This document shows positions 57,794 through 64,000 of a stretch of 64,000 bases of DNA, piece by piece; within the stretch, counting starts at the first letter, position 1; every line of letters begins with the position of its first letter. The notes beneath the pieces are model-generated. The model searched no databases. It saw only the letters and a list, made by a program, of their open reading frames with translations, and was not told the DNA's origin. Position numbers and translations under genes: made by a program. Origin of the DNA: Bacillus paralicheniformis (GTDB lineage: Bacteria; Bacillota; Bacilli; Bacillales; Bacillaceae); assembly GCF_001042485.2 (NCBI RefSeq), contig NZ_LBMN02000017.1, positions 17,200 through 81,199 of the forward strand, given 5' to 3'.

Positions 57794-59173
57794 TTATGAT
57801 CCTCCTAATGAAGCTCGAAGGGCCTCAGCTACATTTTCAACGCCGACGACTTCAATTCCTTTCGGCTTTGTCCATCCTTCCACATTTGCAGAAGGAATAA
57901 TCATTCTTTTAAAACCAAGCTTCGCCGCTTCCTGCACCCTCTGTTCTATCCTTGATACTCTGCGGACTTCCCCTGTCAAGCCGACTTCGCCGATAAAACA
58001 ATCCGTCGGATGAGGCGGGGTGTCTCTGAAGCTTGAGGCGATGCTCACCGCAACGGCGAGGTCGATCGCCGGCTCGTCCAGCTTGACGCCGCCGGCGACT
58101 TTTAAATAGGCGTCTTGATTTTGCAGCAGCAGCCCCACCCTTTTTTCTAAAACCGCCATCAGCAATGAGACGCGGTTATGATCAATTCCGGTTGCCATCC
58201 TGCGCGGATTTCCAAAACTCGTCGGGGAAATCAGCGCCTGAATCTCTACTAAGACCGGCCTCGTGCCTTCCATTGAAGCCACGACACTCGAGCCGGCTGC
58301 TCCAGCCGAGCGCTCTTCGAGAAAGATCTCCGACGGATTCAGCACTTCTGTCAGGCCCTCTTCCCTCATTTCAAAGATTCCCATTTCATTCGTTGATCCA
58401 AACCGGTTTTTGACGGCTCTTAAAATCCGAAATGTATGATGCCGCTCACCTTCAAAATAAAGGACGGTGTCGACCATATGTTCCAGAAGTCTCGGTCCGG
58501 CAATCGAACCTTCTTTTGTGACATGCCCGACGATAAATATCGGAATCCCTTTTGTTTTTGCAATTCTCATCAGCTCAGCGGTGCATTCCCTGACCTGGGA
58601 CACGCTGCCTGGAGCAGATGTAATATCACTTTGGTAAACGGTTTGAATCGAATCAACCACCACGAATGATGGATTCATCTCTTCTATAGAAGACGTAATA
58701 TACTCCATATCGGTTTCAGATAAAACGTGAAGAGTGGGACTGTTGATGCCTAGACGGTCTGCTCTCAGCTTTGTCTGCTTGACCGATTCTTCACCTGAGA
58801 TGTACAGGACATTTTCTTTTGAATCAGCGAGCTGGGCAGATACTTGAAGCAGCAAGGTTGATTTCCCGATGCCGGGATCGCCTCCGATTAAAACGAGTGA
58901 ACCTTTGACAATACCGTTTCCCAAGACGCGGTTGAATTCGCCCAGTTTCGTTTTAATTCGCGGCTCTTCTGTTGTTTCGATTGAAGTGAGAGGTGAAGGC
59001 TTTTGCACCGTTTGAACGGAATGTGAAAAAGCGGTTCTTCTGTTGGCGGCGGGTTTTTTTATCGTTTCTTCCACCATGGTATTCCATGTGCCGCATCCGG
59101 GGCACTTCCCCATCCACTTGGCGGATTCGTAACCGCATGAGTGACAAATGAATTTAGTCTTTGTTTTAGCCAT
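57794..59173 (-). CDS. radA: DNA repair protein RadA
   Basis: A 459-residue RecA-like helicase for recombination intermediates: zinc finger (CHSCG and CPGCG, residues 10-30), Walker [17 protein letters not shown] motif, and a C-terminal Lon-like domain. Usual length and neighbours. Confidence 0.97.
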   Translation of the reverse strand: MAKTKTKFICHSCGYESAKWMGKCPGCGTWNTMVEETIKKPAANRRTAFSHSVQTVQKPSPLTSIETTEEPRIKTKLGEFNRVLGNGIVKGSLVLIGGDPGIGKSTLLLQVSAQLADSKENVLYISGEESVKQTKLRADRLGINSPTLHVLSETDMEYITSSIEEMNPSFVVVDSIQTVYQSDITSAPGSVSQVRECTAELMRIAKTKGIPIFIVGHVTKEGSIAGPRLLEHMVDTVLYFEGERHHTFRILRAVKNRFGSTNEMGIFEMREEGLTEVLNPSEIFLEERSAGAAGSSVVASMEGTRPVLVEIQALISPTSFGNPRRMATGIDHNRVSLLMAVLEKRVGLLLQNQDAYLKVAGGVKLDEPAIDLAVAVSIASSFRDTPPHPTDCFIGEVGLTGEVRRVSRIEQRVQEAAKLGFKRMIIPSANVEGWTKPKGIEVVGVENVAEALRASLGGS

Positions 59174-59199
59174 TGATTTTTCAAAACGCTCCCTTTATA

Positions 59200-59243
59200 A
59201 GAAAGTGAGGCATACTGATGAACATCGTATGCCTCTTTCTTTT
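59200..59243 (-). terminator. Terminator between clpC and radA
   Basis: GAGGCATAC and GTATGCCTC pair on the minus strand with an 11-nt loop, followed by TTTCTTTTG. Partial read-through into radA is likely. Confidence 0.75.
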
Positions 59244-59252
59244 GTCTCTATA

Positions 59253-61685
59253 TTAGTTCGTTTTAGCTTCGGTTTTTACGACAAATTCTCCGCCTTCTAC
59301 ATCCAAAACAATATGCTGGCCTTTTTCAATATGGCCTTTCAGGAGCTCTTCAGACAGCCGGTCCTCCACGTGTTTTTGGATTGCTCTTCTGAGAGGGCGC
59401 GCCCCGTATTCGAGATCCACGCCTTCATCGGCAATTTTTTCTTTAGCCGCTTCAGTCAGCTCAATTGACAGATCCTGTTCTTTCAGACGCTTAGTTAATT
59501 GTTCTGACATGAGGGATACAATATCTTTCAAATGTTTTTTCTCCAAAGAGTGGAAGACGATAATCTCATCAATCCGGTTGATAAATTCAGGTCTGAAGGC
59601 GCGTTTTAATTCGCCCATGACTTTGTCTTTCATATCTTTATAATTCTGGGTTTCATCCTGCACATTAAACCCGACGTATTTATTTCTTCTCAGTTCGCTC
59701 GCACCGACGTTTGATGTCATGATCAAAATCGTATTTCTAAAGTCGACCGTGCGCCCTTTTGAATCAGTCAGGCGACCGTCTTCAAGCACTTGCAGCAAAA
59801 TATTGAAGACATCAGGGTGCGCTTTTTCGATTTCGTCAAGCAAGACGACGGAATACGGTTTTCTTCTCACTTTTTCAGTGAGCTGTCCGCCTTCATCATA
59901 GCCGACATATCCCGGAGGGGAACCGACGAGTCTTGATGTTGAATGTTTTTCCATATACTCGGACATATCGATGCGAATCATGGCTTCTTCATCGCCGAAA
60001 ATGGACTCGGCAAGTGCACGGGCAAGCTCCGTTTTTCCTACGCCTGTAGGGCCGAGGAAAATAAAAGAACCGATAGGACGTTTTGGATCTTTTAAGCCGG
60101 CACGCGCGCGTCTGACTGCTTTGGCAACCGCAACGACAGCCTCATCTTGGCCGATAACGCGGGAATGAAGAATGCTCTCCATGTTCAGTAATTTGTCTGT
60201 TTCAGTCTGCGCAATTTTCGAAACCGGCACTCCGGTCCAGCTTGAAACAACCATTGCAATATCGTCGACGGTCACTTCTGAATTTTCCTGTCCCTGCTTT
60301 TCTTTCCAGGTTTTCTTGGTTTCTTCGACCTGTTCGCGCAGGCGCTGCTCCGTATCCCGTAATGACGCTGCTTTTTCGAATTCCTGGCTTTGGACAGCGG
60401 CATCTTTTTCTTTCCTTACTTCATCAAGCTTTTGTTCAAGCTCTTTTAAGTTCGGAGGCGTTGTAAATGAACGCAGGCGAACCTTTGAACCGGCTTCATC
60501 GATTAAGTCGATCGCCTTGTCAGGCAGAAAACGGTCCGAAATATACCGGTCTGACAGCTTCACAGCCGCTTCAATCGCTTCATCCGTAATCGATACGCGG
60601 TGGTGGGCTTCATAGCGGTCTCTGAGACCTCTCAATATTTGAATGCTCTCTTCAGGAGACGGCTGGTCAACCTGAATCGGCTGAAAACGCCGTTCGAGTG
60701 CAGCATCTTTTTCAATGTATTTGCGGTATTCATCAAGGGTTGTCGCTCCGATACATTGCAGCTCTCCGCGCGCCAAAGACGGTTTAAGGATATTGGAGGC
60801 ATCGATGGCCCCTTCCGCTCCCCCGGCTCCGATGAGAGTATGCAGCTCATCGATAAAGAGGATGATATTTCCCGCTTGACGAATTTCGTCCATCACTTTT
60901 TTCAGGCGGTCTTCAAATTCACCGCGGTATTTCGTACCGGCGACAACCGTTCCCATATCAAGCGTCATAACTCGCTTATCGCGGAGAATCTCCGGTACTT
61001 CGTTATTGATGATCTGCTGGGCGAGGCCTTCGGCAATCGCTGTCTTACCGACACCGGGCTCCCCGATTAACACAGGGTTGTTTTTCGTTCTGCGGCTCAG
61101 CACTTCAATTACGCGCTGAATTTCTTTGCTTCTGCCGATTACGGGGTCAAGGCTGTCTTCTTTTGCAATCGCCGTGAGATCCCTGGCAAGACTGTCTAAG
61201 GTTGGTGTGTTGGCATTGCTGTTGGCGCCTGAAGCAGCGCCACCGCTCTCATTGCTGCCCAACAGCTGCAATACTTGCTGTCTCGCTTTGTTTAAGCTGA
61301 CGCCTAAATTATTCAGCACCCTTGCCGCAACACCTTCCCCTTCTCGGATTAAGCCGAGGAGGATGTGTTCAGTTCCAACGTAGGAGTGACCAAGCTTTCT
61401 TGCTTCATCCATCGCCAGTTCAGTCACTTTTTTGGCTCTCGGTGTGTAATGGATCGATTGTGACATCTCTTGCCCTCGGCCAATGAGGCTTTCAACTTCT
61501 TTTTGAATCTTGTCAGGGCTGAGTCCCAATGCCTGCAGCGCCTTTGCAGCAATCCCTTCTCCCTCGCGGACAAGGCCGAGGAGAATATGTTCTGTTCCAA
61601 TGTTATTATGGCCCAGACGCAGAGCTTCTTCTTGAGCAAGCGCCAATACTTTTTGTGCTCTTTCTGTGAATCTTCCAAACATCAT
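59253..61685 (-). CDS. clpC: AAA+ unfoldase ClpC
   Basis: An 810-residue HSP100 protein: two N-terminal Clp repeats (1-150), AAA1 ([10 protein letters not shown]), a UVR-containing middle domain (about 400-480), AAA2 ([10 protein letters not shown]), and a C-terminal D2-small domain. With ClpP it degrades proteins handed over by MecA and McsB. Start overlaps mcsB by 4 bp. Confidence 0.98.
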   Translation of the reverse strand: MMFGRFTERAQKVLALAQEEALRLGHNNIGTEHILLGLVREGEGIAAKALQALGLSPDKIQKEVESLIGRGQEMSQSIHYTPRAKKVTELAMDEARKLGHSYVGTEHILLGLIREGEGVAARVLNNLGVSLNKARQQVLQLLGSNESGGAASGANSNANTPTLDSLARDLTAIAKEDSLDPVIGRSKEIQRVIEVLSRRTKNNPVLIGEPGVGKTAIAEGLAQQIINNEVPEILRDKRVMTLDMGTVVAGTKYRGEFEDRLKKVMDEIRQAGNIILFIDELHTLIGAGGAEGAIDASNILKPSLARGELQCIGATTLDEYRKYIEKDAALERRFQPIQVDQPSPEESIQILRGLRDRYEAHHRVSITDEAIEAAVKLSDRYISDRFLPDKAIDLIDEAGSKVRLRSFTTPPNLKELEQKLDEVRKEKDAAVQSQEFEKAASLRDTEQRLREQVEETKKTWKEKQGQENSEVTVDDIAMVVSSWTGVPVSKIAQTETDKLLNMESILHSRVIGQDEAVVAVAKAVRRARAGLKDPKRPIGSFIFLGPTGVGKTELARALAESIFGDEEAMIRIDMSEYMEKHSTSRLVGSPPGYVGYDEGGQLTEKVRRKPYSVVLLDEIEKAHPDVFNILLQVLEDGRLTDSKGRTVDFRNTILIMTSNVGASELRRNKYVGFNVQDETQNYKDMKDKVMGELKRAFRPEFINRIDEIIVFHSLEKKHLKDIVSLMSEQLTKRLKEQDLSIELTEAAKEKIADEGVDLEYGARPLRRAIQKHVEDRLSEELLKGHIEKGQHIVLDVEGGEFVVKTEAKTN

Positions 61686-62773
61686 ATCGTTTCATCCTCC
61701 TGTCTATTGCCGTTGTTTTCTAATTTCAGACGCTCCCTGATAAGAGCAGCCCGCCTGATGTCCCTCTCGTTTGGTCTTAAGACTCCTCCTGAATATTGCT
61801 GGAGAAATCCAGGCTGCGTGAGGATCATCAACTCATTAAGTATATTGCTGGAAAGACCTTTTATTATCCCCAGGTCAATTCCAAGACGAACGTCTGAAAG
61901 ACATCTTGCTGTTTCTTTCGATTCGATCATCCGGCAATTGGACAGTACGCCGTAAGATCTGTAGACGCGGTCTTCAAGCTCGATTTGCGAAGTCTGATAA
62001 AGCGCCTTTCTTGCTGAACGCTCTTGTTCGATCAACTGAGCAACGACGCTGTTCAGATCTTCGACAATGTCGTGTTCCGATTTACCGAGGGTAATTTGGT
62101 TGGAAATTTGAAAGATATTCCCTAATGCTTCGCTGCCTTCACCGTAAATTCCTCTAACAACAAGGCCCAATTGATTAATTGCCGGAATAATTCTGTTTAT
62201 TTGCCTAGTTAACACTAAAGCAGGAAGGTGCATCATGACAGAAGCTCTAAGCCCGGTTCCGACATTTGTAGGACAGCTGGTTAAGTAGCCTCTTTGTTCT
62301 GAAAAAGCATAGTCAATCCGTTCTTCAATCCAATCGTCCACCTGATTTGCTGCTTTTAATGCTTCTGAAAGCTGAAATCCCGGGAACAGACATTGAATGC
62401 GAATATGATCTTCCTCATTCAGCATAATACTCACTTCTTCATTTTCAGAAAGAAGGCATGCGCCAAAGGAAGCTTCCGTCAAATGCGGACTGATCAGATG
62501 TTTTTCTACAAGAACCCTTTTTTCCAAAGGCTGGACCTGATCCATTTTCACAAGCTCGAATTTCCCAATACTTGGAACTTCATAGCCTGTGAATTGTTCT
62601 TCAAACAATGTAATAATCGCTGAAGCCTCTTCGTTTGAAAAAAGCGTTGGAAAACGAACTTTATCCAAGTTGCGAGCAAGACGGATCCGGCTGCTAAGCA
62701 CGATGTCACTTTCAGGGCCTTCCTGCCGCATCCAATTGCTTAAAGCATTCTGAATAAAATGCTGCAGTGACAT
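61682..62773 (-). CDS. mcsB: Protein-arginine kinase McsB
   Basis: A 363-residue phosphagen-kinase-like enzyme that phosphorylates arginines, marking proteins for Clp[11 protein letters not shown] and the active-site loop [10 protein letters not shown] (with Cys) are present; the C-terminal region ends with [17 protein letters not shown]. Its start touches the mcsA stop. Confidence 0.97.
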   Translation of the reverse strand: MSLQHFIQNALSNWMRQEGPESDIVLSSRIRLARNLDKVRFPTLFSNEEASAIITLFEEQFTGYEVPSIGKFELVKMDQVQPLEKRVLVEKHLISPHLTEASFGACLLSENEEVSIMLNEEDHIRIQCLFPGFQLSEALKAANQVDDWIEERIDYAFSEQRGYLTSCPTNVGTGLRASVMMHLPALVLTRQINRIIPAINQLGLVVRGIYGEGSEALGNIFQISNQITLGKSEHDIVEDLNSVVAQLIEQERSARKALYQTSQIELEDRVYRSYGVLSNCRMIESKETARCLSDVRLGIDLGIIKGLSSNILNELMILTQPGFLQQYSGGVLRPNERDIRRAALIRERLKLENNGNRQEDETI

Positions 62774-63336
62774 CAGTCCTCCTCCTCCTTGTTTGCATTC
62801 AGGTTTTGTTCAAGCGACCTGATCTGGTCTCTAATGTTGGCTGCTTTTTCAAATTCCTCCTGCTGAATTAATTCTTTCAGCTCTTTTTTCAATGCTTCAA
62901 TTTGTCTTCTTACATGCAGGTTACCGCCGATCCGCTTTGGTATTTTACCGGCATGGACCGTGTTCCCGCTGTGAACTTTCCTTAAAACCGGAGTGATATA
63001 GGAATGGAAGGTTTTATAACATTCCGAACATCCAAATCGGCCTGTTTTTCGAAATTCCGGGAATGTCATATTGCATTTTTTGCATCTCAGAACCTGGTCC
63101 GGCTGTTGAAAAAGCTGAGCCTCACTGCTGTTAGTAAAAGACGAGTCAAAATTCAGCAGTCCGGATAACAAATTATGGATGGAAAATCCGCCACTTTCAT
63201 TCATAGAATATGACTCACTGTTTTCTTTTGCACATTGTTCACAGATATGCATTTCTTTTTTTTCGCCATTAATGACTTTCGTAAAGTGAAAAGTTGCTGG
63301 TCTTTCTTTACACTCTTGACATATCACGCTTCTCAC
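62773..63336 (-). CDS. mcsA: McsB activator McsA
   Basis: A 187-residue zinc protein with four CxxC pairs (CQECK, CEQCA, CKKCN, CSECY) and a C-terminal UVR motif (about 140-175). It activates McsB and modulates CtsR. Five bases after ctsR. Confidence 0.96.
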   Translation of the reverse strand: MRSVICQECKERPATFHFTKVINGEKKEMHICEQCAKENSESYSMNESGGFSIHNLLSGLLNFDSSFTNSSEAQLFQQPDQVLRCKKCNMTFPEFRKTGRFGCSECYKTFHSYITPVLRKVHSGNTVHAGKIPKRIGGNLHVRRQIEALKKELKELIQQEEFEKAANIRDQIRSLEQNLNANKEEED

Positions 63337-63341
63337 CCGCT

Positions 63342-63806
63342 TTACTTAAATTTAAGTGACGTAAGCATGGCTTTCATCATTCTTGCTCTTAATTCGTCTC
63401 GTTCAGGCAAATCAATATATAATACAGAACGATCCATGACACTCACCATCAATTTTGCTTCACTTTTTGTAATGACACCATTTTCTAAAAGCCTTAAAAT
63501 GATATCGTCTGAAGCAGCCTGGGAGAGCCTTGTATAGATATGATTCATAATGTTGTCAATCAAATCAATTTTATCGTTCATTTTAATTTTAATAATTCGG
63601 ATATAACCGCCGCCGCCTCTTTTGCTTTCGACGATGTATCCGCGCTCACTCGTAAAACGCGTATTGATCACGTAATTGATCTGAGAAGGAACACACTGAA
63701 ATTTATCGGCTATTTCGCTCCGTTTAATCTCTAATATTTCTTTCCCGTTCTGTTCTAATATTTGTTTCAAATACTGTTCGATTATGTCAGAAATATTTTT
63801 CCCCAC
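63342..63806 (-). CDS. ctsR: Class III stress repressor CtsR
   Basis: A 154-residue winged-helix repressor of the clp genes. The HTH lies at about residues 25-50 (IADKFQCVPSQINYVIN) and the glycine-rich heat-sensing wing is KRGGGGYIRI. A C-terminal dimer and McsB-contact domain follows. First gene of its operon, which it represses through the operator just upstream. Confidence 0.98.
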   Translation of the reverse strand: MGKNISDIIEQYLKQILEQNGKEILEIKRSEIADKFQCVPSQINYVINTRFTSERGYIVESKRGGGGYIRIIKIKMNDKIDLIDNIMNHIYTRLSQAASDDIILRLLENGVITKSEAKLMVSVMDRSVLYIDLPERDELRARMMKAMLTSLKFK

Positions 63807-63828
63807 TCAGCCCCCTCCTTCACTTGAC

Positions 63829-63845
63829 TTTGACTATATTTGACT
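63829..63845 (-). promoter_or_regulatory. CtsR operator
   Basis: Minus-strand AGTCAAA-TAT-AGTCAAA, the direct heptad repeat bound by CtsR (consensus GGTCAAANANRGTCAAA), followed by a third half-like GTCAA. It lies between the promoter -10 and the ctsR start. Confidence 0.92.
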
Positions 63846-63853
63846 TTAACTTT

Positions 63854-63882
63854 ACTATAAGTGGTTTTCGCTTTTTTTTCAA
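63854..63882 (-). promoter_or_regulatory. Promoter of the ctsR operon
   Basis: Minus-strand TTGAAA (63877-63882), 17-nt spacer, TATAGT (63854-63859), immediately upstream of the CtsR operator. Confidence 0.8.
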
Positions 63883-63944
63883 CTAATTGCTCTTCGTCCT
63901 TTATTATTTCCACTTTTGGCTATCGTAAAACCTTAGGGAACAAG

Positions 63945-63978
63945 AAAAAAGACCAGCTTATATAAGCTGGTCTTTTTA
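63945..63978 (-). terminator. Terminator of the rRNA operon
   Basis: AAAAAGACCAGCTTATATAAGCTGGTCTTTTTT on the minus strand: a long perfect stem with a T tract just after the 5S gene. Confidence 0.93.
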
Positions 63979-63981
63979 ATC

Positions 63982-64000
63982 GCTTGGCGGCGTCCTACTC
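63982..64000 (-). rRNA. rrf: 5S rRNA, 3' end only (cut by window edge)
   Basis: Minus-strand GAGTAGGACGCCGCCAAGC is the conserved 3' end of Bacillus 5S rRNA. Its rRNA operon would continue to the right of the window, upstream of ctsR as in B. subtilis rrnW. Confidence 0.9.

Noticed and set aside
63982..64000. A full rRNA operon at the right edge
   Set aside because: Only the last 19 bases of 5S are present, so nothing more can be annotated.

Overview
The window is a chromosomal segment of a low-GC Gram-positive bacterium of the Bacillus subtilis group, most likely a member of the B. licheniformis / B. paralicheniformis clade (inferred from protein identity and gene order; no search was run). 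From right to left, on the minus strand, it carries the long conserved block that begins just after a 5S rRNA gene: ctsR-mcsA-mcsB-clpC-radA-disA-yacL-ispD-ispF-gltX-cysE-cysS-mrnC-rlmB-rae1-sigH-rpmGB-secE-nusG-rplKAJL-ybxB-rpoB-rpoC-rplGB-rpsL-rpsG-fusA-tufA, then the S10-spc-alpha supercluster (rpsJ to rplQ), the ecfA1-ecfA2-ecfT transporter genes, truA, rplM and rpsI. The gene content matches the B. subtilis order except that nothing lies between tufA and rpsJ (B. subtilis has ybaC there). Several control elements are visible: a CtsR operator and promoter, a cysteine T-box before cysE, an L10 leader, an L13 leader region, tandem S10 promoters, and intrinsic terminators.

From about 7.7 to 11.5 kb the end of rpsI has been used as an integration site. 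A perfect 67-bp direct repeat of the rpsI 3' end flanks a 3-kb prophage relic. The relic holds a broken tyrosine integrase pointing at rpsI, an intact lipoprotein gene, and frameshifted tail-region and holin genes. A third, longer and decayed copy of the rpsI 3' end lies at 7724-7830, beyond a DinB-family gene, so at least two integration events are stacked here. Each occupied att site is followed by its own rpsI-direction terminator or a trace of the old context.

Left of that, on the plus strand (1-7.4 kb), is the right part of a lantibiotic cluster. It contains the C-terminal end of a LanT-type ABC exporter, a small membrane protein, two complete LanFEG-type immunity ABC transporters (each one ATPase and two permeases) separated by a small XRE regulator, and a secreted subtilisin-like LanP protease. 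The layout resembles two-peptide lantibiotic loci such as lichenicidin or formicin. The precursor peptide and LanM genes would lie outside the window to the left. A promoter whose -35 and -10 boxes are two copies of the same 10-bp repeat precedes the immunity operon.

Most of the window is ordinary housekeeping DNA. The parts worth a second look are the rpsI attachment-site array, its association with the lantibiotic locus, and the doubled immunity transporters.
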